The notes under the pieces were generated by a model that saw only the letters and a list, made by a program, of their open reading frames with translations, was not told the origin of the DNA and did not search any database. A stretch of DNA of 64,000 bases from NCBI RefSeq assembly GCF_001013905.1, contig NZ_LN831790.1:4292001-4356000 (forward strand), given 5' to 3'. Positions 36,445-45,478 of the stretch are shown here, one piece after another. This stretch comes from Streptomyces leeuwenhoekii. GTDB lineage: Bacteria; Actinomycetota; Actinomycetes; Streptomycetales; Streptomycetaceae. How positions within the stretch are numbered: the stretch's first letter is position 1; each line of letters starts with the position of its first letter. The position numbers were made by a program, and so were the translations under genes.

Positions 36445-38202
36445 TCACAGCGGCGGTTTCACGCGCGCCACCGCCCGCGAGACCCGAGGCAGGAACCGGG
36501 CCAGCAGACGCGCCCCCCGGGCCTCGGGCGTGACGGGCACGACGGCCCTGTCGCGCACGACCGCGTCCAGAATCGCGTCGGCCACCTTCTCCGGCGGATA
36601 GTTGCGCAACCCGTACAGACGCGCGGCGCGCTTGCGGCGCCGCTCCTCCTCGTCGGCGCCGGCCCCGGCGAAGTGCGCGGTGGCGGTGATGCCGGTGGTG
36701 ACCGGCCCCGGGCACACCGCCGTCACGCCGATGCCCCGGCCGGCCAGCTCGGCGCGCAGGGACTCGCTCAGCATCAGCACCGCCGCCTTGGAGGCACCGT
36801 AGGCGGCAAGGGCCCTGGAGGGCTGGTAGGCGGCCGCCGAGGCGACATTGACGATGTGGCCGCCCTGTCCGCGCTCGGACATCCGCCGGCCGAAGAGGCG
36901 GCAGCCGTGGATCACCCCCCACAGGTTGACGTCGAGGACCTTCTTCCAGTCCTCCGGGGTGGTGTCGAAGAAGGAGCCCGCCAGCCCGATTCCGGCGTTG
37001 TTGACCAGGACGTCCACCACGCCGTACTCGGCGGCGACCCGCGCGGCCAGTTTCTCCATCGCCTGTTCGTCGGAGACGTCCGCGGTCTCGGCCCAGGCGG
37101 CGGGAGCACCGGCGTCGCGGGCCAGCTCGGCGGTGTGCGCCGCTGCCCCGGCGTCCCGGTCGACGGCCACCACACGCGCCCCGGACCGGGCGAACGCGAG
37201 CGCGGTCGCCCGCCCGATGCCGCCGCCCGCGCCGGTGACCAGGACGAGCTGCCCGGCGAAGCGGTCGGTGTACGCCCCGGCCGCCACCACCGCCGGACGG
37301 TCGCTCTCCACGGCGGTGACGAAGTCCGTGATCCAGACCGCCAGCAGGTCGGGCCGGGTGCGCGGGACCCAGTGCCGGGCCGGCAGCGTGCGCCGGGTCA
37401 GACGCGGTACCCACCGCTCCAGCCCGTCGTAGAGCCGCTCGGAGAGGAAGGCGTCCTTCAGGGGGACGACGAGCTGCACGGGGGCGTGGGCGTACGCGTC
37501 CGTGCGCGGGCGGCGCAGCCGGGCCCGTACGTTGTCCCGGTACAGCCACGTGCCGTGGGCCGCGTCCCTCGGTAGCGACGGGGTCGGATATCCGTCCGTG
37601 GGCGGCTTCTCGACGCGGCGCAGGAGGCCCGGCCAGCGCTTGCCGAGCGGGCCGCGCCAGGCCAGCTCGGGCAGCACCGGCGTGTGCAGCGCGTAGACGT
37701 ACCAGGACCTGGCGCCCTGGCCGAGGAGCTGGCCGACGTGGCGCGGGGTGGGCCGTCCGGCCCGTTCGGTGAGCCAGTGCCCGAAGTGGTCGAGGGACGG
37801 GCCGGACACCGAGGTGAAGGAGGCGATCCGCCCTTCGGCGCGCCGGACGGTGACGAACTCCCAGCCCTGCACCGAGCCCCAGTCGTGCCCCACCAGATGC
37901 ACCGGCCGGCCGGGGCTGACGGCGTCCGCGACCGCCAGTAAGTCGTCGGTGAGCTTCTCCAGCGTGAACCCGCCCCGCAAGGGGCGCGGCGCCGTCGATC
38001 CGCCGTGGCCCCGGACGTCGTACAGCACCACGTGGAAGCGGTCCGCCAGGCGTGCGGCCACCTCCGACCAGACCTCCTTGCTGTCCGGGTAACCGTGCAC
38101 CAGGACGACCGTCGGCTGCCGCGCGTCCCCCATCTCGGCCACGCACAGGTCGACTCCGCCGGAGTGCACCCGCCGTTCCCGCGCACCTTCGAGCACCGTC
38201 AC
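36445..38202 (-). CDS. Fused alpha/beta hydrolase and short-chain dehydrogenase
   Basis: 585-residue two-domain enzyme. Residues about 1-295 are an alpha/beta hydrolase (oxyanion HGYPDSK, nucleophile elbow GHDWGS with Asp, as in epoxide hydrolases and haloalkane dehalogenases). Residues about 310-585 are an SDR: Rossmann GAGGGIG near 320, NNAG, and the catalytic Ser with Y-x3-K in AYGASKAAV near 470. The C-terminus resembles the membrane-active SDR tail. Such fusions are known in actinobacteria; the coupled substrate (perhaps a lipid epoxide or ester) is not known. Start ATG 38202. Confidence 0.93.
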   Translation of the reverse strand: MTVLEGARERRVHSGGVDLCVAEMGDARQPTVVLVHGYPDSKEVWSEVAARLADRFHVVLYDVRGHGGSTAPRPLRGGFTLEKLTDDLLAVADAVSPGRPVHLVGHDWGSVQGWEFVTVRRAEGRIASFTSVSGPSLDHFGHWLTERAGRPTPRHVGQLLGQGARSWYVYALHTPVLPELAWRGPLGKRWPGLLRRVEKPPTDGYPTPSLPRDAAHGTWLYRDNVRARLRRPRTDAYAHAPVQLVVPLKDAFLSERLYDGLERWVPRLTRRTLPARHWVPRTRPDLLAVWITDFVTAVESDRPAVVAAGAYTDRFAGQLVLVTGAGGGIGRATALAFARSGARVVAVDRDAGAAAHTAELARDAGAPAAWAETADVSDEQAMEKLAARVAAEYGVVDVLVNNAGIGLAGSFFDTTPEDWKKVLDVNLWGVIHGCRLFGRRMSERGQGGHIVNVASAAAYQPSRALAAYGASKAAVLMLSESLRAELAGRGIGVTAVCPGPVTTGITATAHFAGAGADEEERRRKRAARLYGLRNYPPEKVADAILDAVVRDRAVVPVTPEARGARLLARFLPRVSRAVARVKPPL

Positions 38203-38651
38203 TTCCCCTCCGCCCAGCGCCGCGTGTGCGGCGGATCGCCGGTCGCGGCGCGCGTACCCGGTAGCGGCCCGGTCAGCCCCCCGGAAAGGCGACGGTCCGC
38301 ACCGGCCGTCACTCGCGTACGGTCACCGGCCGGCCCGATGACGGCGGCCGTCACCGGGCCGCGAGCCGCGCGCCCACGACGTGACGCGGCCGAATCTCCC
38401 AGTTGTTAGACCGAGCGTCAATAGGGGGAGGGCCTTCGGGTGACCGGCGACGCCAACGCCGTTCACCCCGCGCCGCCCGCCCGTGTCCCGCCCGGCCGTC
38501 CCGCTTCCGCGCGCCCGGCCGCCCCGCTTCCGCACGCTCGGTTGTCCCGCTCGGGCAGGGGATCCCCTACGGGCCCGTACGACTGGAGTCTGATGCCAAG
38601 ACGGCTCTCCGGTCTGACGACCGGCGCGGCGGGTGTCCCTACCGTCGAACC
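38203..38651. other. 449-base gap between hydrolase-SDR and ABC operon
   Basis: No gene supported. It carries dyads around 38305-38365 (CACCGGCC/GGCCGGTG-like) and a 22-base direct repeat with a 23-base period (38489-38510 and 38512-38533, one mismatch, unit beginning CGCCCGGCCG). It must hold the divergent promoters; TTAGAC...GTCAAT near 38406-38422 is AT-richer and could be a promoter or operator. Confidence 0.4.
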
Positions 38652-39638
38652 GTGACTGTGATCGCGACCGAAAGCCTGAGCAAGCGGTTCCCCAAGGTGA
38701 CCGCGCTCGACCGGCTCACCGTGGACATAGGGCCCGGTGTGACCGGACTCGTCGGCGCCAACGGAGCCGGCAAGTCCACCCTGATCAAGATCCTGCTGGG
38801 CCTGTCCCCCGCCACCGAGGGACGTGCCGAAGTGCTCGGACTCGACGTCGCCACCGAGGGCGCCGCCATCCGCGAACGGGTCGGCTACATGCCGGAGCAC
38901 GACTGCCTGCCGCCGGACGTCTCGGCCACCGAGTTCGTCGTCCACATGGCGCGCATGTCCGGCCTGCCCCCCACCGCGGCGCGTGAACGCACCGCGGACA
39001 CCCTGCGCCACGTCGGCCTCTACGAGGAGCGCTACCGCCCCATCGGCGGCTACTCCACCGGCATGAAGCAGCGCGTGAAGCTCGCCCAGGCACTCGTCCA
39101 CGACCCGCAGCTCGTCTTCCTCGACGAGCCGACCAACGGCCTCGACCCGGTCGGCCGCGACGAGATGCTCGGCCTGATCCGCCGCGTCCACACCGACTTC
39201 GGCATCTCGGTCCTGGTCACCTCCCATCTGCTGGGCGAACTGGAGCGCACCTGCGACCACGTCGTCGTCATCGACGGCGGCAAGCTGCTGCGCGCCAGCT
39301 CCACCACCGACTTCACCCAGACCACGACCACCCTCGCGATCGAGGTCACCGACACCGACGCGCACCCCGACGGCACCCGCGCGGTGCGCGACGCGCTCCA
39401 CGCGCGCGGGGTGACCGTCCAGGACGGCAGCGGCCTGCCGGGCGCGGGCCATGTGCTGCTGCTGACCGTGACGGCCGAGGAGACCTACGACCTGGTCCGG
39501 GACGTCATCGCCGACCTCGGCCTTGGCCTGGTGCGCATGGAGCAGCGCCGGCACCACATCGCCGAGGTCTTCACCGCCGGCGACGGGCAGGACGAGCGCG
39601 ACGAGCAGCGGAAGGAGGCGGTCGGCCATGGCGGCTGA
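38652..39638 (+). CDS. ABC transporter ATP-binding protein
   Basis: 328-residue ATPase: Walker A GANGAGKST (about residues 38-46), signature YSTGMKQRVKLAQAL near 135, Walker B LVFLDEPTNGLDP. The C-terminal about 100 residues are a soluble tail typical of drug- or bacteriocin-type exporters of the YxlF/CcmA family. GTG 38652 follows the family start (VTVIATESLSKRFPKVTALD). It overlaps the permease gene by 11 bases and heads the four-gene operon to 42230. Confidence 0.93.
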   Translation: MTVIATESLSKRFPKVTALDRLTVDIGPGVTGLVGANGAGKSTLIKILLGLSPATEGRAEVLGLDVATEGAAIRERVGYMPEHDCLPPDVSATEFVVHMARMSGLPPTAARERTADTLRHVGLYEERYRPIGGYSTGMKQRVKLAQALVHDPQLVFLDEPTNGLDPVGRDEMLGLIRRVHTDFGISVLVTSHLLGELERTCDHVVVIDGGKLLRASSTTDFTQTTTTLAIEVTDTDAHPDGTRAVRDALHARGVTVQDGSGLPGAGHVLLLTVTAEETYDLVRDVIADLGLGLVRMEQRRHHIAEVFTAGDGQDERDEQRKEAVGHGG

Positions 39639-40536
39639 ACGGCCCGCGGCGGCACCTCCGGGTGACCAGACCCGCATCCACAACATCGGTTACCGGAGCT
39701 ACGACGGCCCGCGCCTGGGCCGCGCCTACGCCCGCCGCTCCCTCTACTCGCAGTCCCTGCGCGGTTCCTACGGCCTCGGCCGCTCGGCCCGGTCCAAAGT
39801 GCTGCCGATGCTGCTGTTCGTGGTGATGTGCCTGCCCGCCGCGATCATGGTCGCCGTGGCCGTCGTCACCAAGTCGGACGAACTGCCGCTCGACTACACG
39901 CGCTACGCGATCGTCATGCAGGCCGTCATCAGCCTGTACCTCGCCTCGCAGGCCCCCCAGTCCGTCTCCCGCGACCTGCGCTTCAAGACCGTGCCGCTGT
40001 ACTTCTCGCGGCCCATCGAGACCGCCGACTACGTGGGTGCCAAGTACGCGGCACTGGCCTCGGCGATGTTCCTCCTGACCGCCGCCCCGCTGCTGGTGCT
40101 CTACGCCGGAGCGCTGCTGGCCAAGCTGGACTTCGCCGACCAGACCGAAGGATTCCTCCAGGGACTCGTCTCCGTGGCACTGCTCTCTCTGCTCTTCGCG
40201 GGCATCGGCCTGGTCATCGCCGCGGTCACCCCGCGGCGCGGCTTCGGCATCGCGGCCGTCATCGCCGTCCTGACCATCACCTACGGAGCCGTCTCCACCC
40301 TCCAGGCCATCGCGGAGGTGCAGGGCAGCAGCGGGGCCATCGCCTGGATCGGCCTGTTCTCGCCGATCACGCTCATCGACGGCGTGCAGTCCGCGTTCCT
40401 CGGCGCCACCTCGTCCTACCCCGGCGGGGCGGGCCCGGAGGGTGCGGAGGGCGCCGTCCACCTCCTGGTCACCCTGGGCCTGATCGCCGCCAGCTACGGC
40501 CTGCTGATGCGCCGCTACAAGAAGGTGGGACTGTGA
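39628..40536 (+). CDS. ABC transporter permease
   Basis: 302 residues with about six TM segments (first near 60-80), ABC2 type. The N-terminal cytoplasmic segment RIHNIGYRSYDGPRLGRAYARRSLY is a pattern often seen in Streptomyces permeases of this operon type. ATG 39628 overlaps the ATPase gene's end by 11 bases, showing coupling. It probably forms a transporter with the preceding ATPase; cargo unknown. Confidence 0.92.
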   Translation: MAAERPAAAPPGDQTRIHNIGYRSYDGPRLGRAYARRSLYSQSLRGSYGLGRSARSKVLPMLLFVVMCLPAAIMVAVAVVTKSDELPLDYTRYAIVMQAVISLYLASQAPQSVSRDLRFKTVPLYFSRPIETADYVGAKYAALASAMFLLTAAPLLVLYAGALLAKLDFADQTEGFLQGLVSVALLSLLFAGIGLVIAAVTPRRGFGIAAVIAVLTITYGAVSTLQAIAEVQGSSGAIAWIGLFSPITLIDGVQSAFLGATSSYPGGAGPEGAEGAVHLLVTLGLIAASYGLLMRRYKKVGL

Positions 40537-40588
40537 CCACGCCCACCCGTCTCACGCCACCACCCTTCCCGAGGAACGGGCCGCGTCC

Positions 40589-41500
40589 ATGAGCACTCTC
40601 TCCCTCGACCACGTCTCCCGCTGGTTCGGCAACGTGGTCGCCGTCAACGACATCACCATGACGATCGGTCCCGGTGTCACCGGACTCCTCGGCCCCAACG
40701 GCGCGGGGAAGTCCACGCTGATCAACATGATGGGCGGCTTCCTGGCCCCCTCCACCGGCACCGTCACCCTCGACGGCCGGCCGGTGTGGCGCAACGAGGA
40801 GATCTACCGGCACATCGGCATCGTCCCCGAGCGCGAGGCGATGTACGACTTCCTCACCGGCCGCGAGTTCGTCCTGGCCAACGCCGAGCTGCACGGCCTG
40901 GGCGCCGAGGCCGCTCGGAAGGCGCTCGCCACGGTGGAGATGGAGTACGCGCAGGACCGCAGGATCGCCACCTACTCCAAGGGCATGCGCCAGCGCGTGA
41001 AGATGGCGAGCGCCCTCGTCCACGATCCCTCGCTGCTCCTGCTGGACGAGCCGTTCAACGGCATGGACCCGCGCCAGCGCATGCAGCTCATGGACCTGCT
41101 GCGGCGCATGGGCGACGAGGGCCGCACGGTGCTGTTCTCCTCGCACATCCTCGAGGAGGTCGAGCAGCTCGCCTGGCACATCGAGGTCGTCGTCGCCGGA
41201 CGCCACGCGGCCAGCGGCGACTACCGCAGGATCCGCCGCCTGATGACCGACCGGCCCCACCGCTACCTGGTGCGCTCCAGCGACGACCGGGCCCTGGCCG
41301 CCGCGCTGATCGCCGACCCCTCGACGTCCGGCATCGAGGTCGACCACGCCGAGGGCGCGCTGCGCGTCCAGGCCGTCGACTTCGGCCGTTTCACGGCCCT
41401 GCTGCCCAAGGTCGCTCGCGACCACGGCATCCGGCTGCTCACCGTCTCACCGTCCGACGAGTCCCTCGAGTCCGTCTTCTCGTATCTGGTCGCGGCGTAG
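40589..41500 (+). CDS. ABC transporter ATP-binding protein
   Basis: 303-residue ATPase, paralogous to the one at 38652: Walker A GPNGAGKST (about 38-46), signature YSKGMRQRVKMASAL near 132, Walker B LLLLDEPFNGMDP. Its C-terminal tail (VRSSDDRALAAALI...) differs from the first copy. Start ATG 40589. It pairs with the permease that follows 10 bases downstream. Confidence 0.93.
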   Translation: MSTLSLDHVSRWFGNVVAVNDITMTIGPGVTGLLGPNGAGKSTLINMMGGFLAPSTGTVTLDGRPVWRNEEIYRHIGIVPEREAMYDFLTGREFVLANAELHGLGAEAARKALATVEMEYAQDRRIATYSKGMRQRVKMASALVHDPSLLLLDEPFNGMDPRQRMQLMDLLRRMGDEGRTVLFSSHILEEVEQLAWHIEVVVAGRHAASGDYRRIRRLMTDRPHRYLVRSSDDRALAAALIADPSTSGIEVDHAEGALRVQAVDFGRFTALLPKVARDHGIRLLTVSPSDESLESVFSYLVAA

Positions 41501-41510
41501 GAGGCCCACG

Positions 41511-42230
41511 ATGTACGACCCCACAGTCGCCCGGCTCACCTACCGGGCCCTGCTCGGCCGCCGCCGGGCCCTCATCCTGGGCGCGCTGCCCCTGCTGCTG
41601 CTCGTCATCGCCGTGGTGGTGCGCGGCCTGTCCGGAGCCGACGACCAGACCGCGGCCGACGTGCTGGGCGGTTTCGCCCTCGCCACGATGGTGCCGATCA
41701 TCGGCGTGATCGCCGGTACGGGGGCGATCGGCCCGGAGATCGACGACGGCTCGGTGGTGTACCTGCTGTCCAAGCCGGTCAAGCGGCCGACGATCATCTT
41801 CACCAAGCTGATCGTCGCGATCGCCGTGACGATGGTCTTCTCCGCCGTGCCGACGATGATCGCCGGCCTGGTCCTCAACGGAAACGGCCAGCAGATCGCC
41901 GTCGCCTACACGGTGGCCGCGCTGGTCGCCTCGATCGCGTACGCCGCCCTCTTCCTGCTGCTGGGCACGGTCTCCCGGCACGCGGTGGTGTTCGGTCTGG
42001 TCTACGCCCTGATCTGGGAAGCCCTGTTCGGCTCCCTGGTGCCCGGGGCACGCACGCTGAGCGTCCAGCAGTGGTCGCTGGCGGTGGCGCAGAAGGTCGC
42101 CGACGGCGGTCTGGTCACCTCCGACGTCGGCCTGCCGACGGCGACGGTGCTGCTGGTGGCGGTGACCGTACTGGCGACCTGGTACGCCGGGCAGAAGCTC
42201 CGGTCCCTGACGCTGGCCGGAGAGGAGTGA
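41511..42230 (+). CDS. ABC transporter permease (ABC2 type)
   Basis: 239 residues, about six TM segments. It starts MYDPTVARLTYRALLGRRRALILGALPLLLLV with TM1 near 22-40, and contains the acidic GPEIDDGSVVYLLSKPVKR loop typical of ABC2 permeases. Last gene of the two-module operon, with AGGAGG 5-10 bases upstream. A hairpin lies further down (42373-42407). Substrate unknown; two linked ATPase-permease pairs suggest a heteromeric exporter or two related ones. Confidence 0.92.
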   Translation: MYDPTVARLTYRALLGRRRALILGALPLLLLVIAVVVRGLSGADDQTAADVLGGFALATMVPIIGVIAGTGAIGPEIDDGSVVYLLSKPVKRPTIIFTKLIVAIAVTMVFSAVPTMIAGLVLNGNGQQIAVAYTVAALVASIAYAALFLLLGTVSRHAVVFGLVYALIWEALFGSLVPGARTLSVQQWSLAVAQKVADGGLVTSDVGLPTATVLLVAVTVLATWYAGQKLRSLTLAGEE

Positions 42231-42302
42231 CGGGCCCCGCTCCCGGGCCGGGGCCCGCCCGCGCCCGGGCGCGACGGGCACCCCGGGTGCGCGGGCGGTG
42301 CG

Positions 42303-42366
42303 AGCGGTACTAGCGGTACTAGCGGTACTAGCCGTACTAGCGGTACGAGTGGTTACGAGTGGTACG
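42303..42366. repeat. 9-bp tandem repeat (AGCGGTACT) array
   Basis: Seven head-to-tail copies: exact AGCGGTACT at 42303-42311, 42312-42320 and 42321-42329, then AGCCGTACT, AGCGGTACG, a 10-base AGTGGTTACG and AGTGGTACG up to 42366. It lies in the 352-base gap between the ABC operon and the HAD gene. Length variation by slippage is likely. Confidence 0.92.
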
Positions 42367-42372
42367 ACGAGT

Positions 42373-42407
42373 GTCCGGCTCCGAGGCTCACGGCCCGGGA
42401 GCCGGAC
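42373..42407. terminator. Hairpin after the ABC operon
   Basis: A 10-bp stem, GTCCGGCTCC at 42373-42382 and its complement at 42398-42407. It lies 143 bases past the last ABC gene and could terminate it and the convergent HAD gene (stop at 42583). Confidence 0.65.
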
Positions 42408-42582
42408 TCCGCACCGTACGAGAGCCGCCCGGGACGGCCGCGGCGAGCACGCGGTGCGCCGCGTTCGCGGGGGCCGCCCACTCGGAGGACCGGCGGAGCG
42501 GCAGGGCACCGGCTCGCTGAGCCGTGGCCGGGGCAGCGGTCGCCGACCGCGGGCCGTGGCTCCTCCCCCGCCTCGCGAGGCG

Positions 42583-43401
42583 TCAGCCGAGCAGCCGCTC
42601 CAGCACCACGGCGATCCCGTCCTCGTCGTTCGAGGAGGTCACCTCGTCGGCAACCGCCTTGAGCTCCGCATGGGCGTTGGCCATGGCCACGCCCCGCGCC
42701 GCCCAGCCGAACATCGGGATGTCGTTGGGCATGTCGCCGAAGGCGATCGTCTCCGCGGCCTTCATGCCCAGGCGGCGGGCCGCCAGGGACAGGCCGGTGG
42801 CCTTGGACAGGCCGAGGGGGAGCAGTTCGACGATGCCCGCTCCGGCCATGGTGACCGTGACGAAGCCGCCCGCGGTCCGCCGGGCCACCTCGGCCAGCTC
42901 GTCGTCCGACAGGGTCGGGTGCTGCACATAGATCTTGTTCAGCGGCGCGGACCACAGATCGGAGGCGTCGGTGAACGGGGTCGCCGGCAGGGCGCCGTGC
43001 ACCTCGTAGCCGGGGCCGACCAGCACCTCGCCCTCCAGCCCGTCCCGGCTCGCCGCCAGGTACAGGGGGCCGGTCTCCGCCTCGATCTTGGCCAGGGCCA
43101 CCCCGGCGAGCTGCCGGTCCAGGGTCACCGAGGTCAGCAGGCGGTGCGCACCGGCGTCGTAGACCTGGGCGCCCTGGCCGCACACCGCGAGGCCGTCGTA
43201 GCCGAGGTCGTCCAGGATGTGCCGGGTCCACGGAACCGCGCGGCCGGTGACGACGATGTGGGCGGCGCCCGCCGCGGTGGCCGCGGCGAGCGCCTCACGG
43301 GTGCGCTGGGAGACCGAGTCGTCGGAGCGCAGCAGCGTCCCGTCGAGGTCGGTGGCGACCAGCCGGTAGGGGAAGGCGGCGGCGGGAACGGGCTCGCTCA
43401 C
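42583..43401 (-). CDS. Cof-type HAD hydrolase coupled to serS
   Basis: 272-residue HAD phosphatase, subfamily IIB: motif [18 protein letters not shown] near residue 18, VVTGRAVPW (motif II), GLSKATGLS (motif III) and [22 protein letters not shown] (motif IV). GTG 43401 overlaps the serS stop codon (GTGA), so it is translated by coupling to serS. Substrate unknown. It is a paralogue of the HAD gene at 34141-35010; both share the wording [10 protein letters not shown] and GDMPND. Confidence 0.93.
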   Translation of the reverse strand: MSEPVPAAAFPYRLVATDLDGTLLRSDDSVSQRTREALAAATAAGAAHIVVTGRAVPWTRHILDDLGYDGLAVCGQGAQVYDAGAHRLLTSVTLDRQLAGVALAKIEAETGPLYLAASRDGLEGEVLVGPGYEVHGALPATPFTDASDLWSAPLNKIYVQHPTLSDDELAEVARRTAGGFVTVTMAGAGIVELLPLGLSKATGLSLAARRLGMKAAETIAFGDMPNDIPMFGWAARGVAMANAHAELKAVADEVTSSNDEDGIAVVLERLLG

Positions 43402-44675
43402 TCGGCCACCGGTTCCAGGACCTCCCGGCCGCCCAGGTACGGACGCAGCACCTCGGGCACGCGCACCGAACCGTCGGCCTGCTGGTGGTTCTCCAGGATC
43501 GCCACGATCGTGCGCGGGACGGCGCACAGCGTGCCGTTGAGCGTGGCCAGCGGCCGGACCTGCTTGCCCTCGCGGACCCGGATCGACAGGCGGCGGGACT
43601 GGAACTCGGTGCAGTCCGAGGTAGAGGTCAGCTCGCGGTACTTGCCCTGGGTCGGGATCCACGCCTCGCAGTCGAACTTGCGGGAGGCCGAGGCACCGAG
43701 GTCACCCGAGGCGACGTCGATCACGCGGAACGGCAGCTCCAGCGAGGTCAGCCACTGCTTCTCCCACTCCAGCAGCCGCCGGTGCTCCTCCTGCGACTCC
43801 TCCGGGGTGACGTAGGAGAACATCTCGACCTTGTCGAACTGGTGGACGCGGAAGATGCCCCGGGTGTCCTTGCCGTGCGACCCGGCTTCGCGGCGGAAGC
43901 ACGGCGAGAAGCCCGCGTAGCGCAGCGGCAGGCGGTCGGCGTCGATGATCTCGTCCATGTGGTACGCGGCCAGCGCCACCTCGGAGGTGCCGACCAGGTA
44001 CAGGTCGTCGTTGGCCAGGTGGTAGACGTCCTGGGCCGCCTGGCCGAGGAAGCCGGTGCCCGCCATCGACTGGGGACGCACCAGCGCCGGCGTCAGCATC
44101 GGTGTGAAACCGGCCGCCGTGGCCTGCGCCATCGCCGCGTTCACCAGGGCCAGCTCCAGCAGGGCGCCGACACCGGTGAGGAAGTAGAAGCGCGAGCCGG
44201 AGACCTTGGCGCCGCGCTCGACGTCGATGGCGCCGAGGCGCTGGCCGAGCTCCAGGTGGTCCCTGGGCTCGAAGCCCTCGGCGGCGAAGTCGCGCGGCTC
44301 GCCGTGCGTCTCCAGGGTGACGAAGTCCTCCTCGCCGCCGACGGGCACGTCGGGGTGGACGAGGTTGCCGAGCCGCTGGAGCAGCTCCTGGGTCTCGGCG
44401 TCGGCCGCGTCGCGCTCGGCGTCGGCGGCCTTGACGTCGGCGGCGAGCTGGCCGGCCCGCTTCAGCAGCTCGGCCTTCTCGTCGCCGGTGGCCTTGCCGA
44501 TGAGCTTGCCGAGGCTCTTCTGCTCGGAGCGCAGCTCGTCGAAGCGGACGCCGGACGACCTGCGCCGCTCGTCGGCGGACAGGAGGGAGTCGACGAGCGC
44601 GACGTCCTCTCCACGAGCACGCTGGGAGGCGCGCACACGGTCGGGGTCCTCACGGAGCAGGCGAAGGTCAATCAC
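43398..44675 (-). CDS. serS: Seryl-tRNA synthetase
   Basis: Class II aminoacyl-tRNA synthetase that charges tRNA-Ser. 425 residues: N-terminal coiled-coil tRNA-binding arm (about 1-110, [20 protein letters not shown]) and a class II catalytic core with motif 2 [25 protein letters not shown] near 270 and motif 3 near the C-terminus. GTG 44675 starts at the family position; a longer in-frame reading to 44888 would run into intergenic DNA. It is followed by a coupled HAD gene and preceded by the DnaA-box cluster at 44871-45182. Confidence 0.96.
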   Translation of the reverse strand: MIDLRLLREDPDRVRASQRARGEDVALVDSLLSADERRRSSGVRFDELRSEQKSLGKLIGKATGDEKAELLKRAGQLAADVKAADAERDAADAETQELLQRLGNLVHPDVPVGGEEDFVTLETHGEPRDFAAEGFEPRDHLELGQRLGAIDVERGAKVSGSRFYFLTGVGALLELALVNAAMAQATAAGFTPMLTPALVRPQSMAGTGFLGQAAQDVYHLANDDLYLVGTSEVALAAYHMDEIIDADRLPLRYAGFSPCFRREAGSHGKDTRGIFRVHQFDKVEMFSYVTPEESQEEHRRLLEWEKQWLTSLELPFRVIDVASGDLGASASRKFDCEAWIPTQGKYRELTSTSDCTEFQSRRLSIRVREGKQVRPLATLNGTLCAVPRTIVAILENHQQADGSVRVPEVLRPYLGGREVLEPVAE

Positions 44676-44870
44676 GCGGTCAAGGCTACCGGTGCGGGGT
44701 GACAGCCCACGACTCACTATTCGCCGCCGCGCCCCGGGTTCCGTTATGCGGCAATTGCCCCTGATATTCCTGACCGTCAACAAAAAGTGTCTCATTACCT
44801 GGACGGGGCGGATGCGGCAGGCGTCGGGTTGACCGGATTTCCTTGTGGGCAGCGGAACTTGGGGGGTGGA

Positions 44871-45182
44871 CTGTCCACAGGAATCCACATCCCGGGAGAG
44901 TTATCCACAGGCTGTGTGAAACATCTGTGGACCACGGAATCGATCATTCCGAACCGGGCATCCGGGGCGAAGAATTCTCGGTCGAAACCCGATCCCGGCT
45001 CACTTTCGAGTGGAAACGGGTCGCTCGGACGAGTGGACCGGGGGAATCGGGTGGACGAAGGGCGACCTGTCCCGCTGTGGACGAAGTGGGGGCATCCGGG
45101 GTGATTTGTCGATCGAGCGATTCCCCGATGTCGACTTATCCCCAGGTCGAGAAGCGGACCTGTGGATAACTTCTGTGGAAAA
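44871..45182. promoter_or_regulatory. Dense DnaA-box cluster between serS and pheA
   Basis: Boxes seen: CTGTCCACA 44871-44879, GAATCCACA 44881-44889, TTATCCACA 44901-44909, and on the minus strand TGGTCCACA 44934-44926 and TCGTCCACA 45084-45076; TTATCCCCA 45136-45144; minus-strand TTATCCACA 45169-45161 and TTTTCCACA 45182-45174. Eight in about 310 bases, two of them the exact high-affinity TTATCCACA. In S. coelicolor a cluster called D78, which binds DnaA more strongly than oriC and whose loss raises initiation, lies in the same general region; this is probably its counterpart, judged from memory and context. Confidence 0.85.
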
Positions 45183-45244
45183 CATCACCCCGCCCGGGAG
45201 CTCCGGGCACGGTCGGCCGGGCCAGGGTGTGGCCGGATAGGGCC

Positions 45245-45303
45245 GCCGGGCCCGGGCCATGATCGCCGGGCCCGGGCCATGATCGCCGGGCCCGGGCACG
45301 ATT
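45245..45303. repeat. 20-bp tandem repeat
   Basis: Unit GCCGGGCCCGGGCCATGATC at 45245-45264 and 45265-45284, then a 19-base variant at 45285-45303. Each unit contains the palindrome GGGCCCGGGCC-like core. Lies just right of the DnaA-box cluster. Confidence 0.85.
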
Positions 45304-45352
45304 GCCGGGGCGAGCGGTGGGGCCGCCGCCGTGTGCGAGCGAGCGCCTTCGT

Positions 45353-45478
45353 ACCCGCACGGAGCGAGCCAATCCCCCGCCTGCACCGAGCGAGGCGGTC
45401 CCCACACCCGCACGGAGCGAGCCGGTCTCCGCACCCGCACGGAGCGAGCCGGCATCCGCGCATCCGGGGGAGTGAGCC
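45353..45478. repeat. 27-bp degenerate tandem repeat
   Basis: Core ACCCGCACGGAGCGAGCC at 45353, 45406 and 45433, with diverged copies near 45379 and 45460, spaced 26-28 bases. In one minus-strand frame it would encode repeats of about nine residues (PARSVRVRR), but no good start or ribosome site supports translation. Just downstream of pheA. Confidence 0.8.

Noticed and set aside
36448..36461. parS-like GTTTCACGCGCGCC
   Set aside because: Four mismatches to the consensus and no symmetry; it is coding sequence at the end of the hydrolase-SDR gene.
45353..45478. Possible CRISPR array
   Set aside because: The repeats are degenerate and nearly contiguous, with no unique spacers of 30-40 bases and no cas genes nearby.
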